IMG/VR virus record: IMGVR_UViG_3300024333_000005
Span: 21,242-85,241 of that record
Source: a virus
Strand: one strand, 5' to 3'
Length of the DNA stretch: 64,000 nt
The notes beneath the pieces were generated by a model, which saw only the letters and a program-made list of their open reading frames with translations, made no database searches and was not told the DNA's origin. Of the stretch, positions 9,686 to 18,924 are shown piece by piece; the first letter of the stretch is position 1; each line of letters opens with the position of its first letter. A program made the translations under genes and the position numbers.

Positions 9686-10335
9686 GGCTCGACTACCGGG
9701 ACGTGACCGAGGGCACGGTCACCGACATCGCCGACCCGGAGCGGCGGGGCCGCATCCGGGCGACGGCGCCGGCCCTGCTCGGGGATGGCCTGGAGCTGCC
9801 CGACTGGATCGAGCCGACCTTCCCCTTCGCCGGCCCGGGCTGCGGCCTGTTCCTGGTGCCCCCGGTAGGAGCGGCCGTCGAGCTGGAGCACGTGGTCGGG
9901 GCCGCCGACGACGACGTGCCCGGGACTGCTCCCCTGCTCAACCCGCAGTACCGCTGGCGGGCGGGGCTCTGGCGCAGCACCGCCGATGTGCCCGAGGACT
10001 TCCTGCGGGACTACCCCCGCCGGCTGGGCCTGCGCTCGCCGGGCGGGGCGACGGTGGTGCTCGACGACGCTGGCTCCCGGCTCATCCTCAAGGCCGGCAC
10101 CCTGCGCCTGGGCGCCGACAATGCGGCCGAGCCCCTGGTGCTGGGCGAGGTCTTCCTGGCCTTCATGGGAAGCTTCATCGACTACTTCCTGGGGCACTTC
10201 CATGCCACGTCGGGCGGTCCCTCCGGCCCTCCCGACCCGGCGACGGTCGCCGGCATGCAGGCGCTCAAGGCATCCGACGTGACCGGCCGAGCGCTGGTGT
10301 CGGACGAGAGCTTCGCCCGCAAGGGAGGCCCCTGA
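9682..10335 (+). CDS. Baseplate spike/assembly protein V (gp5 OB-fold type)
   Basis: The 217-residue product starts at GTG 9682 inside the hub stop. Residues 1-90 show the OB-fold typical of P2 gpV and T4 gp5: GTVTDIADPERRGRIRATAP then PFAGPGCGLFLVPPVGAAVELE. A DYPRRLGLRSPGG-like segment and repeated strands (residues 110-150) fit the start of the needle. The spike caps the tail tube and pierces the outer layer of the cell. The C-terminal 60 residues are less regular, and no lysozyme domain is present, unlike T4 gp5. Confidence 0.82.
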   Translation: MRLDYRDVTEGTVTDIADPERRGRIRATAPALLGDGLELPDWIEPTFPFAGPGCGLFLVPPVGAAVELEHVVGAADDDVPGTAPLLNPQYRWRAGLWRSTADVPEDFLRDYPRRLGLRSPGGATVVLDDAGSRLILKAGTLRLGADNAAEPLVLGEVFLAFMGSFIDYFLGHFHATSGGPSGPPDPATVAGMQALKASDVTGRALVSDESFARKGGP

Positions 10336-10709
10336 TGCTCAACCCCGCCAGCCTGGAGGCGGCCCTGGAGGCGGCGCTCCTGGCGTTCTTGACCAACGCC
10401 GAGGCGGTGGCCAAGCTCAAGGTGCTGGAGGCGTTCGAGCACGGCATGACGTTCACCGACCCCGGCTCCGGGGCCCAGGCCCGCGAGGAGGTGGCCGAGC
10501 GCATCGCCGCCAGCTTCACCGCCGACGTGGCGGCCGCAGGCCACGTCGGCACCCTGGCAACCGCCCTGGCCGCCGCCGTGGATGCCTTCGTGCGGCCGGC
10601 CGTGGTGACGGTGCTCCCGCTCGACCTGGGGCTCCAGACCAGCACCCCGCCGGGCTCCCCGACCGCGGGACCCGCGGCGCCGGCAACCATCACCGGGGGC
10701 CTGTCGTGA
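10335..10709 (+). CDS. Small baseplate-region protein, unknown
   Basis: 124 residues, beginning by TGATG overlap with the spike gene. The N-terminal 75 residues are helical and alanine-rich; the C-terminal 25 are proline- and threonine-rich and probably flexible. I do not recognise it. Genes of this size and composition often sit between spike and wedge gp25 in myoviruses and may be structural or assembly factors. There is no membrane segment or signal peptide. Confidence 0.6.
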   Translation: MLNPASLEAALEAALLAFLTNAEAVAKLKVLEAFEHGMTFTDPGSGAQAREEVAERIAASFTADVAAAGHVGTLATALAAAVDAFVRPAVVTVLPLDLGLQTSTPPGSPTAGPAAPATITGGLS

Positions 10710-11065
10710 CCGGCCTGGCCATTCCCGTCCGGGCGGCCCAGGGCCGGGTGGTGCTGGAGTCCGGCGAGCGGCAGCTTGCGAAGATCATCTCCCTCGCCCT
10801 GCTCGACGGCGACAGCGACCACCCCTACGGCGACGACGCCGGCACCGACAGCCCGGTCTTCGGGCTGCGCACCCCGGCGCTGGAGGCCCTCTACCGCCAC
10901 CGCGTCGAGGGCCACTTTGCCCGGCTGGAGGCGGGCCATCGGGCCCGGCTGCTCTCCCTCGACTTCCCCGGGGCGGCCGCGGGCGAGCTGCGGGTGGCGG
11001 TACGCTACGTGAACCTGGAGACCGACCGGGAAGGCGAGGTCGTCCAGACGATTCGGAGGGCCTGA
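10706..11065 (+). CDS. Baseplate wedge protein, gp25/GpW-like
   Basis: 119 residues, GTG start overlapping the previous stop (GTGA). Placement just before the baseplate J gene is the normal position of gp25-like wedge proteins, which nucleate the sheath at the baseplate. The core (residues about 20-105) has mixed alpha/beta character and closes with LRVAVRYVNLETDREGEVVQ, resembling the terminal strands of the gp25 fold. The typical EPR-like signature is not obvious, so this is a moderate call based on position, size and pattern. Confidence 0.6.
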   Translation: MTGLAIPVRAAQGRVVLESGERQLAKIISLALLDGDSDHPYGDDAGTDSPVFGLRTPALEALYRHRVEGHFARLEAGHRARLLSLDFPGAAAGELRVAVRYVNLETDREGEVVQTIRRA

Positions 11066-13221
11066 TGCCGACCGTCTCGCCGCCCGGGCTGCGCTACAGC
11101 GGCCTCTACTACCCCGAGCTGCTCCAGGATCTCCTCGTCTGGCGCCGGGCCAACCTCCCCGAGCTGGACGACGAGGACCCGAACGAGCCGCTGATCCAGC
11201 TTCTCCGGGCCTTCGCCCTGACGGGCCACTACAGCAACGTCCTGATCGACCATGTAGCCCAGGAGTGCCTGCTCCCGACTGCCCGTCTGCGGGAGAGCGT
11301 CCGGGGGCTGCTCGCGCTCATCGGCTACCGCCTGCGGCAGCCGTCTCCGTCCAGCCTCGACCTGCTGCTCAAGCTGGCCGCACCCCTGACCGCGGCTACT
11401 TCCTTCCCGGCCCGGATGCGCTTCGGTACGCAGCCGGCCGGCGATGCCGCGGCGGTGGTCTTCGAGAGCGGGGCCGCGGCCCTGACCGTGGCCCGCACCG
11501 ACCGGCTCACGCAGGCGTGGGAGTACGACGCCAGCGGGCCGACCTGGACCGACCGCACCGCCGCCCTCAACGGGCTGGCCGGGCCCTTCGATCCCTGGGG
11601 CGGAGTGCCGGCCGCCGGCGACTGCCTCTACCTGGGGCACAGCGGGGCGCTCTGGGACGAGGTGGTCCTGACCCTTGCCGCCCTGGGCGACCTGTTCACT
11701 GTGCCTGGCTGGTACGTCTGGGAGTACTACGACGGCCAGCTTGACCGGGCCTACCCGACCGGGGTAGCCGACCTGGGCGGAGGGCAGCTCCGCTTCGACC
11801 TGACTGGCCTGCTCGGCGCCGTCACCCGAGCCGGAGCCCAGGTCCAGGTCCGCTGCCGGGTCACCGGCAAGGCCGCGACCGTCGCCTCTGCCTGGGTGGG
11901 CGGCAAGAACACCGCCACCACCACCTACCTCGGCCAGGGCGCCCCCTCCCTGCTCGCCGCCGACTACCTGGTGGGGGCGGCCTGGCGGGAGCCGGCCGCG
12001 GTCGCCGAGACGGTCGACGGGCTGGCCCGCACCCTGCGCTACGACCTGCCCGAGGGTCTGCTCCGGCGCTGGCAGACCGCCGCGGTCAACGGGACCACCG
12101 CCTACTGGCTGCGGCTGCGGGTGGTGGGGGGCTGCGCCGCTCTGGACTCGCCGCAGCCTTCCCGGGCGCGGATCGAGGGCCGGGGTCAGTGGCTCAAGAT
12201 GCTGGGTACGCAGGGGGAGAGCGCCAGCGATGATCCGGCCGGGACCTCTTCCGGCCTGGCCGACCAGACCTTCACCACCGTCGAAGACGACGTGATCGAG
12301 GGCACCCTCGCAGCCTACGCCGACGAGGGCGCCGGCGACGTGGCCTACGCGGTGGTCGACGACTTCCTGGCCTCCGACTCGGAGGACCGGCACGTGGCCG
12401 TCGCGTTCGACGCCGACGGCCGAGCGACCGTCACCTTCGGGGACGGCACCAGCGGGCGCATCCCGCCGGCGGGCAGCGTGATCCGGCTCGACTACCGCCA
12501 CGGAGCGAGCCCCGACGGCAACGTTGGCGCGGGCGAGGTGACGGTCAACCGGACCGGCGCGGCCTACGTCACCCTCGTCTCCAATCCCCGGCCGGGCGAG
12601 GGGTGGCAGGCGGCCGACGGGGCCGATGCCGCCGACCTGGCCCGGGTCAAGGTGGCCGGGCCGGCCTCCCTGCGCAACCTGGGCCGGGCCCTGACGGTTG
12701 AGGACGTGGACGCCCTGGCGGTCGAGTTCGCCGCGGCCGACGGGACCCGGCCCTGTTCCCGGGCCTACGGCATCGAGGAGGCCCTGGGGCCGAAGACGGT
12801 CAAGGTCCTGGCGGTCGGCACCGGGGGCGACGCGGTGCCCGACGAGTTGCTCGCCGAGATGGACCTCTACTTCAACGGCGACCGGGCCTCCGGCGAGCCG
12901 GGGCTGCTGGTGCTCGGCACCGAGGCCACCTGCGCGAACTACACCCCGCACCCCGTCGACGTGACCGCCACCCTGACCGGGGGCAGCGTGGCCAAGGCGG
13001 TCGCCGCCCTCCAGGCGTTCCTCAACGCTCTGGCGGTCGACGCCGACGGGAACTACGTCCACGCCTTCGGGGGCACGGTCTACCGGGAGCGGCTGGTCGC
13101 CGAGCTGTTCGCCGCCGACCCCCTGGTCCGCAACGTGGTCCTGACCCTGCCGGCCGCCGACGTAGTGCTTGGCGCCGAAGAGCTGCCGGCGGTCGGGACC
13201 CTGACGGTCGTGGTGGCCTAG
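11065..13221 (+). CDS. Baseplate wedge protein J (gp6-like)
   Basis: 718 residues. The N-terminus (YYPELLQDLLVWRRANLPEL) and the HYSNVLIDHVAQECLLPTA helix near residues 53-72 are typical of baseplate J proteins, which form the dimeric wedge ring around the hub. The middle is beta-rich; a RIPPAGSVIRLDYRHG segment near residues 470-485 leads into the conserved GNVGAGEVTVN block, and the C-terminal region has the repeated alpha/beta pattern of the family. It is longer than P2 gpJ (about 300) and closer to T4 gp6 size. It starts by TGATG overlap with the gp25-like gene and is followed by a gpI-like gene. Confidence 0.85.
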   Translation: MPTVSPPGLRYSGLYYPELLQDLLVWRRANLPELDDEDPNEPLIQLLRAFALTGHYSNVLIDHVAQECLLPTARLRESVRGLLALIGYRLRQPSPSSLDLLLKLAAPLTAATSFPARMRFGTQPAGDAAAVVFESGAAALTVARTDRLTQAWEYDASGPTWTDRTAALNGLAGPFDPWGGVPAAGDCLYLGHSGALWDEVVLTLAALGDLFTVPGWYVWEYYDGQLDRAYPTGVADLGGGQLRFDLTGLLGAVTRAGAQVQVRCRVTGKAATVASAWVGGKNTATTTYLGQGAPSLLAADYLVGAAWREPAAVAETVDGLARTLRYDLPEGLLRRWQTAAVNGTTAYWLRLRVVGGCAALDSPQPSRARIEGRGQWLKMLGTQGESASDDPAGTSSGLADQTFTTVEDDVIEGTLAAYADEGAGDVAYAVVDDFLASDSEDRHVAVAFDADGRATVTFGDGTSGRIPPAGSVIRLDYRHGASPDGNVGAGEVTVNRTGAAYVTLVSNPRPGEGWQAADGADAADLARVKVAGPASLRNLGRALTVEDVDALAVEFAAADGTRPCSRAYGIEEALGPKTVKVLAVGTGGDAVPDELLAEMDLYFNGDRASGEPGLLVLGTEATCANYTPHPVDVTATLTGGSVAKAVAALQAFLNALAVDADGNYVHAFGGTVYRERLVAELFAADPLVRNVVLTLPAADVVLGAEELPAVGTLTVVVA

Positions 13222-13222
13222 C

Positions 13223-14494
13223 GTGGACGCCTTCGAGCTGGCGGCCCGGGAGCCCCCCGACGCGACCGCGCCGAGCGAGCGGTTCCTCGGGGTGCCCGAA
13301 CCGACCGACGTGGCGCCCGGCACCCTCTGGCCCTTCCTGCCGGGGGCTCTGCGGGAGCTGGACGACTCGCAGGGCAACGGCTTCCTGCGCCGCTACCTGC
13401 TCCGAGCCGGCGTCCTGTGGTCCCGCTGGCAGCGGAAGACCTGGCGGCTGCCGCTGCTCCAGCGGCCGGCCAACGTCCCGCCCGAGGTTCTTGATCACCT
13501 GCGGGCGCTGGTGGGCTTCGGGCGCGGTTCCGGCCTGCCCGACCGGATCGCCTCCCGGCTGGACGCGGCGACCCTGCGCAAGCTCTGCAAGCTGGCGGTC
13601 CCCTACTGGGCCCGGCGAGGCCGACGAGATGCCCTGGAGGACAGTATCCGCACCCTGACCGGGGTGCGGCCCCTGGTGGTCCCCTGGCACGAGCTGCGCA
13701 ACCTTCTCGACGAGGCGGTGCTGGGCGAAGAAGGCGGCCCGGCCGACCTCTGGATGGTCCACGACCACGTGGCCGAGGTCGGCCCCGGCGACGCCGACGG
13801 CGAGGTCCAAGTCCTTCTCCGGGTGCCCGACCCGGCCGGGACCCTCGACCGCGCCCTGGTGCAGGACCTCGCCGAGCTGGCCCGGCCCCTCTGCGACCGC
13901 TACGAGCTGGCCTTCGTGGACTTCCTCGACTCCTTCTACGACGGCCGGCTGGGGCACTGGGCCACCGGCGCCGGCGACCCGGCGCCCTGGGCGCCAGGCG
14001 AACCCGGCGACCCCGCGCTCTACCCGGGCCTGCTCCTGGGGCCCGGCTGCCTGGAGGCCGCGGTCACGCCCCTGTCCGCCGGCTGGACCGACTACATCTG
14101 GCAGGCCCTCGTCCGGCTGGAGGGGAACGCGGCGGTCGGGGAGCTGCGCTTCTACGTGCAGGCCAACCCGTTCAACCACTACTTCGTCGAGGTTGCCCTG
14201 GGTATCCTGCGCCTCTGGCGCTCCGGCCCGGGGCCGGGGCCGGCGCTGCTCGACTCGGCGGCGGTCGCCACGTACCCGGGCGTTTACGCCGCCCGCATCG
14301 ACGTTGCCCCGCTGGGTGGCGGCGGCAACCTGCTCCGGGTCTGGTGGGACGGCGTGCTCGTCCTGGAGCACGCCGGCGACGCGAACTACTCGCAGGGCGG
14401 GGTGGCGGTAGCCAACGCGGGCACCGACGCCCTGCGCCTGATGCGCACCGAGCTGTACCAGCGGCCGCTTGCGACCGTGACCCTGGCCCCGTAG
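13223..14494 (+). CDS. Tail protein I-like with a C-terminal lectin-like domain
   Basis: 423 residues from GTG 13223, one base after the J stop. Residues about 30-130 match the P2 gpI pattern: a helical region with RYLLRAGVLWSRW, then LCKLAVPYWARRGRRDALED, which connects baseplate to fibres. From about residue 240 the protein changes to a beta sandwich-like segment with FYVQANPFNHYFVEVAL and LLRVWWDGVLVLEHAGD, similar to concanavalin/LamG-type carbohydrate-binding folds. The fusion would place a sugar-binding module at the baseplate edge. That function is inferred. Confidence 0.72.
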   Translation: MDAFELAAREPPDATAPSERFLGVPEPTDVAPGTLWPFLPGALRELDDSQGNGFLRRYLLRAGVLWSRWQRKTWRLPLLQRPANVPPEVLDHLRALVGFGRGSGLPDRIASRLDAATLRKLCKLAVPYWARRGRRDALEDSIRTLTGVRPLVVPWHELRNLLDEAVLGEEGGPADLWMVHDHVAEVGPGDADGEVQVLLRVPDPAGTLDRALVQDLAELARPLCDRYELAFVDFLDSFYDGRLGHWATGAGDPAPWAPGEPGDPALYPGLLLGPGCLEAAVTPLSAGWTDYIWQALVRLEGNAAVGELRFYVQANPFNHYFVEVALGILRLWRSGPGPGPALLDSAAVATYPGVYAARIDVAPLGGGGNLLRVWWDGVLVLEHAGDANYSQGGVAVANAGTDALRLMRTELYQRPLATVTLAP

Positions 14495-14503
14495 GAGGTC
14501 CCC

Positions 14504-17173
14504 GTGCCGACCGGCTCCCGCTACGCCAACTTCGTCGCCAAGCGCCTCCTCGGGGTCCCGCAGCTCAAGGACCACTTCCTCGACTACCTGACCGCCCGGG
14601 TGGCCGAGGCGTTGCAGCGGCTCTACCCGACCAGCGGACTCGACCGGGCGGTCTCCTTCGGGCTGGGCGCCGCCGACGTTTTCTCCCTGGCCCCGCTCGG
14701 GCTCTCCGCCTTCGACAACGCCGGCAACGTGGTCGCCCCGCCGAACGCCCTGGTGCAGGCCGTGCCCTTCGAGAACGCGGCCACGATCAACTACCAGGTC
14801 GGCGTCGAGTACGCCCGGCGCCCCTACGAGGCGGAGACCAACCCCCGGACCGGCGCTGCCCTCTACACCGCCTGGGAGGACAGCCTGGGCCGGGACGGGG
14901 CGCCCTCGTCGGTGGCATGGGACCCGGGGCTCGGCAAGCTGACCTTCGGGCTGAACTCGGTCTGCGAGGCCGGCGTAAGCCACGCCGGCCGGACCGCGGT
15001 GGTGTGGCTGAACACCCCGGCCTCCCCGGTCGCCGCCACGGCCATCGTCTCCGGCCTGGTCACCTGGGCCGGCGGCGAGAACCGGCTGGTGGTCACCGGC
15101 AAGCTGGGGCAGAGCGGGTCGCCGTCGGTCAACCCCGCCCACTACACGGTCCTCCTGCTCGGGCTCACCGTCCGCCGCAACGAGGACCTGACCCTGCTCC
15201 CCAACGTCGCCTACGTCGGCAAGGTCGTCGGCGGCGGCCCCGGCAACCCGCCGGCGGGCCAGGACCTCACCGGGCAGTTCGTCTACTTCCTGGGCGCGGC
15301 CGGGCTCAATGAGGTCCTGGAGTTCGACGGCGCCGGGCACGTCAAGGTCCGGGTGAAGCGGTGGGCGGGCGAGGCCGGCGACGCCCGGCAGATCAGCGTG
15401 ATCGACGAGGCCGGCAATGTCCTCTTCCGGGTCGAGGCCGACGGCGACCTGCGGGCGGGACACGCCGGCCTGGCCGCGAGCCCGAAGCTCCGCCTGGTCG
15501 AACAGCACGGCGAGGGCACCCTTGGGACCGACGCCAACGTCCTGATCCTCCGCAACGCCATCGTCGGGGGTGGCATCCAGCTCACCACCCAGAAACAGGA
15601 GAGCGCCGGCTTCCGGGGCCTGGTCCTGCTCGGCGGCTACGAGGAGACCGTGGTGTCCTCGCCCGATGCCGAGATGCTGCTCGGCGACACCCACACGCCG
15701 CTCCTGGTGCCCCTCTCCGGGGCCCCGGCCAACGAGAGCCAGCTCAAGGGGGCGAGCCCGGGCAACCTGCTCGGCGCCCTCAACTGCGTGCCTACCGGAG
15801 TCGAGAACGCCCAGGGGTCGGTCCTGGTCGAGGGCGCCAGCGGGGCCGGCTCCGGCGCCGGGAAGTTCACCGTCTCCCAGGGCGGGTTCGTGATCGACGG
15901 CTGCTACCGCTGGATGGAGGAGTACCAGTTCACCGGCATCCCGGCCGGGGCCACCCGCTACGTCGGGCTGGACGTGAGCGGGGTCGCCTACGCCATCGGC
16001 GCCAACATCTCCAGCTTCCAGGCCGAGGACGTGCTGCTCTGGCGCTTCCAGACCGACGGCGCCGGAAACCCGATCAACCTGGTGGACCTGCGCCGGCCGC
16101 TCTACCGGGACGGGAAGCGGGTGACCTTGACCGTCGGTCCCTCCGGCACCCCGACCATGTTCCGCACCATCGGCAAGGCGGTCGCCTGCATCGGCGAGCT
16201 GCGCTCCCCCCTGGCGGGGACCGGCGACACCCGGGGCTTCGAGGTGCTGGTGGTGGGGCCGACCGACGAGGGCACAAGCCCGGTGGTCCTGCCCTGCTCC
16301 GGCATCACCATCCGGGGCCTGTCCAAGGAGCGGGCCCGGATCACCTTCACCGCCCTCAACGGCGGCCTCTTCAACCTCAACGGCAAGGACGACCTGGCCT
16401 TCCGGGATCTGACGCTGGTGGCGGACGGAGGCGCCCCCGGCGCGGCGGACCCTCCCAAGGTAGGCTTCTACCACACCGGGGCCGGCACCTACTGCGACCG
16501 GGTCTGCATCGAGAACGTGGACCTGGTGCAGGACGGGGGAGGCGACTACTGGAACGGCGTCCTCTGGAGCGACTCCGGCGGCCTGCGGGACTGCCTCCTC
16601 GACGGGGTGCGGAGCAGCGTCGTCCGGGACTTCGGGGTGGTGGTCGCCGAAGCCTCCCGCTGCACCCTGCGGGGCTGCTACTTCGCGGCCGCCAGCACGC
16701 CGTTGCGGGCGGCGGGCGAGCTGGATGGCGTACTCATCAAGGGCGGGGGGTACTGCCAGATCGAGGGCTGCCGCCTGACCCTCTTCGCCGAGCACGCCGT
16801 CTCCCTGGAGGGTGCTTCCCAGGCGTGCTGTGTCCAGGGCTGCTACAGCAGCGAGACCGGCACGCCGGCCTACGAGGCCACGACCGCGACCCTGCGCCAT
16901 CGCTTCATCGGCAACGTCGCCGGGCAGGTTGGCCCGGCCGCGGGGACGGTCCCCTGCATCACCGTGGATGGGCAGCGCTGCGTGGTCCTGGGCAACGTCC
17001 TCCAGCCGAACGCCGGGGCCGCCATCAAGGTCGGGGTGCGCTTCGAGGTCAACTCGGTAGGTTGCACCGCCCTGGGCAACACCACCGATGCTGCGCCTTC
17101 GGTGCCCGTCTCCGACGGCGGCGCCGGCAACCTCTGGCAGACCGCCACCGACGGGGACCCGCTCAATGCCTAG
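14504..17173 (+). CDS. Tail fibre or tailspike with beta-helix region
   Basis: 889 residues, GTG start after an AGGAGG site. It sits last in the tail operon, the usual place of the receptor-binding protein. Residues 1-140 probably attach to the baseplate. From about residue 530 to 870 there are short repeated strands rich in Gly, Asn and Cys (DGVLIKGGGYCQIEGC, RGCYFAAAS), the signature of a right-handed parallel beta-helix as in tailspikes and pectate-lyase folds. A glycan-degrading activity is possible, but no catalytic residues can be named from sequence alone. Host-range determinant by context. Confidence 0.8.
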   Translation: MPTGSRYANFVAKRLLGVPQLKDHFLDYLTARVAEALQRLYPTSGLDRAVSFGLGAADVFSLAPLGLSAFDNAGNVVAPPNALVQAVPFENAATINYQVGVEYARRPYEAETNPRTGAALYTAWEDSLGRDGAPSSVAWDPGLGKLTFGLNSVCEAGVSHAGRTAVVWLNTPASPVAATAIVSGLVTWAGGENRLVVTGKLGQSGSPSVNPAHYTVLLLGLTVRRNEDLTLLPNVAYVGKVVGGGPGNPPAGQDLTGQFVYFLGAAGLNEVLEFDGAGHVKVRVKRWAGEAGDARQISVIDEAGNVLFRVEADGDLRAGHAGLAASPKLRLVEQHGEGTLGTDANVLILRNAIVGGGIQLTTQKQESAGFRGLVLLGGYEETVVSSPDAEMLLGDTHTPLLVPLSGAPANESQLKGASPGNLLGALNCVPTGVENAQGSVLVEGASGAGSGAGKFTVSQGGFVIDGCYRWMEEYQFTGIPAGATRYVGLDVSGVAYAIGANISSFQAEDVLLWRFQTDGAGNPINLVDLRRPLYRDGKRVTLTVGPSGTPTMFRTIGKAVACIGELRSPLAGTGDTRGFEVLVVGPTDEGTSPVVLPCSGITIRGLSKERARITFTALNGGLFNLNGKDDLAFRDLTLVADGGAPGAADPPKVGFYHTGAGTYCDRVCIENVDLVQDGGGDYWNGVLWSDSGGLRDCLLDGVRSSVVRDFGVVVAEASRCTLRGCYFAAASTPLRAAGELDGVLIKGGGYCQIEGCRLTLFAEHAVSLEGASQACCVQGCYSSETGTPAYEATTATLRHRFIGNVAGQVGPAAGTVPCITVDGQRCVVLGNVLQPNAGAAIKVGVRFEVNSVGCTALGNTTDAAPSVPVSDGGAGNLWQTATDGDPLNA

Positions 17174-17882
17174 CCCTCCGCCCGACCTCTGGAGTCCGAA
17201 GGCCACCAGCTTCTCCCGGAGTCTGCGGAAGCTCGGCGCCCGGGGAACGATGCCGCAGGCGGTGGTGGTCCACACCACCGGCTCCGGCATCCTGGTCGCC
17301 GCCCTCAAGGAAGGGCGGGACCCGCTGGCCTACGCCGCGGCCTACTACGCTCGGCCCGACAGCTTCACCTCGGGCTACCTGGTGGGCCACGAGGGGGAAG
17401 TGGTGGGGCTGGTGCCCGACAACCTCATCGCCTGCCACGCCGGGGTGGGGCAGGGCCGGGCGGCGCTCTACGCCCGGGGCCAGGCTCACTGGACCCGGCT
17501 CGCCGGCGGGGCCGACGGCGCCTGGAGCGAGGACCCGAAGCACGAGGGACGGTACCGGGACTGGGTGGCCCGCTGGCCGGGCCTGACCTCCCCCCGGGCC
17601 CTGCTCGACGGCTACGACCTGGGGGTCAACGCCCGCACCCTCTCCCTCGACCTGCTCGCCCCGGTGCCCGGCGAAGCGCACCCCGAGGCGCAGCTCCGGG
17701 CGGCCGCCGACCTGGCCTTCGACCTGCTCCTCCGACACCGCCACGAGCCCCCGACGAAGCGGACGGTGCTTCGGCACTCCGACCTCGACCCTTTGGTCCG
17801 CTCGACCGCGGCCGGCGGATGGGACCCGCCCCGGGCCGCCTTCGTCCGGCTCTGTGACCTGCTCGGATTCGCGGCATGGTAG
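17166..17882 (+). CDS. Endolysin, N-acetylmuramoyl-L-alanine amidase (amidase_2 type)
   Basis: 238 residues from ATG 17166, overlapping the fibre stop by 8 bases. Zinc amidase features are visible: VVVHTTGSG with the first His near residue 36, CHAGVGQGRAALYARG near residues 89-104, and LRHSDLDP with a His near residue 204. These match the HxTxG...H...HxDLxP layout of enzymes that cut the amide bond between muramic acid and the stem peptide. There is no signal peptide, so release would need the holin. A second, different peptidoglycan hydrolase gene follows directly. Confidence 0.85.
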   Translation: MPSPPPDLWSPKATSFSRSLRKLGARGTMPQAVVVHTTGSGILVAALKEGRDPLAYAAAYYARPDSFTSGYLVGHEGEVVGLVPDNLIACHAGVGQGRAALYARGQAHWTRLAGGADGAWSEDPKHEGRYRDWVARWPGLTSPRALLDGYDLGVNARTLSLDLLAPVPGEAHPEAQLRAAADLAFDLLLRHRHEPPTKRTVLRHSDLDPLVRSTAAGGWDPPRAAFVRLCDLLGFAAW

Positions 17883-18427
17883 AGCGGCGCCGGAGCCGGG
17901 TGCTGCCGCTGGGCCTGCTCCTGGCCTACGCCGTGGTCGACCAGGGCGGCCCGCGACTGGTCGAAGCGGCCTGCGCCCCGCCGCGCCCGCTGCTGCCCCG
18001 GCGGCCGCCTGCCCGGGCGCCGGCCCTGCCCCGGCCGGAGCCGGCCATCGACGCCCTGGCCGGCATGATCTGCAACGAGTGCCTGGTCTGCTCGCCGGCC
18101 GAGCGGCTGGCGGTTGGACAGGTTGCTCTGACCCGGGCCTCTCGGCCGGGGTGGTGGGGTCGGAACCTGGCCGAAGTCCTGGCCGCGCCGGGGCAGTTCG
18201 CCGCGCCTCACCCGGACTGCGCGACCCTGCCCGACCAGACCCGGGAAACCCTGCGCTGCGAGGCCCGGCTGCTCCTGGAGGGGCGATACCAAGGACCGGC
18301 GAGGGGGGCGGTGTTCTTTCATGCTCGGCGCCTTGCTCCGTCTCCCTGGCCCGACTTGGCCGCGGGCGAGGCCGAGGTGCCCCCGGAGTGGTACCACCGC
18401 TTCTACCGCCTGGAGCCACGACGATGA
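17876..18427 (+). CDS. SleB-type cell wall hydrolase, probable second lysis enzyme
   Basis: 183 residues, ATG 17876 overlapping the amidase stop by 7 bases. The core (residues about 60-160) has the Hydrolase_2/SleB pattern: NEC with a candidate catalytic Glu near residue 66, ERLAVGQVALTRA, LAEVLAAPGQFAAP, and GPARGAVFFHA. SleB family members are lytic transglycosylases. The N-terminus is basic followed by a short hydrophobic stretch (VLPLGLLLAYAVV), which could be a signal or a signal-anchor-release segment; that would allow holin-independent export. Family recognition is good, the export mode is inferred. Confidence 0.68.
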   Translation: MVERRRSRVLPLGLLLAYAVVDQGGPRLVEAACAPPRPLLPRRPPARAPALPRPEPAIDALAGMICNECLVCSPAERLAVGQVALTRASRPGWWGRNLAEVLAAPGQFAAPHPDCATLPDQTRETLRCEARLLLEGRYQGPARGAVFFHARRLAPSPWPDLAAGEAEVPPEWYHRFYRLEPRR

Positions 18428-18924
18428 GCGCGTCCGAGGACCGCATCCGCACCGAGGTAGAGCCCCGCTTCCGCCGGCGCCCCTGGGCGAGGATCATCGC
18501 CCTGTCGGTCGGGGCTGCGGCTCTGGTCACCCTGCTCGACGCCACCACCGATCTGCTCGGCTACTCCCGGCGGGTCCTGGGCGCCCTGACTGCCGACTCG
18601 GCCGAGGCGGTCGCCGTCCGAGTCGCCGAGTCGGCCGTGGCCCCGGTGCGGCTCCAGGCGGCCGAGGCGAAGACGGTGGCGGTCGAAGCCAAGGGCGCGG
18701 CGAGCACCGCCCTGGACCTGGCCCGGGACACCCGGCTCGCCCAGGGGGTCGGGCTCTGTGCCCAAGCGGGCGGCGTGCCGGACCTGGCCTTCGAGGTCAA
18801 GTGCGAGTGGGACGATGGCGGCGGGAGCGAGCCACTGGACGACGTGCGGGCCTTGGCCAAGCGCGTCGGCGCCAAGCTCCGCCGAGATGCCGACCGGCGC
18901 CGGCGGGGAAGGAGAACCCCATGA
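18424..18924 (+). CDS. Single-pass membrane protein in the lysis cassette
   Basis: 166 residues, starting by ATGA overlap. Residues 1-22 are basic, a transmembrane segment spans about 23-46 (IIALSVGAAALVTLLDATTD), and the rest is an alanine-rich helical domain likely to form a coiled coil, ending in a very basic tail (RRDADRRRRGRR). An N-in, C-out single-pass helical protein would fit an inner-membrane spanin or antiholin. Neither can be confirmed because no family is recognised. Confidence 0.55.
   Translation: MSASEDRIRTEVEPRFRRRPWARIIALSVGAAALVTLLDATTDLLGYSRRVLGALTADSAEAVAVRVAESAVAPVRLQAAEAKTVAVEAKGAASTALDLARDTRLAQGVGLCAQAGGVPDLAFEVKCEWDDGGGSEPLDDVRALAKRVGAKLRRDADRRRRGRRTP

Noticed and set aside
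13022-17308. 1428-codon minus-strand frame opposite tail protein I and the tail fibre genes
   Set aside because: Same shadow effect; no domain pattern, no ribosome site, and it spans several convincing plus-strand genes.
17166-17882. Reading the amidase gene as a start at 17088
   Set aside because: The upstream part overlaps the fibre coding region out of frame and is low-quality; ATG 17166 with stop-codon overlap is the better start.
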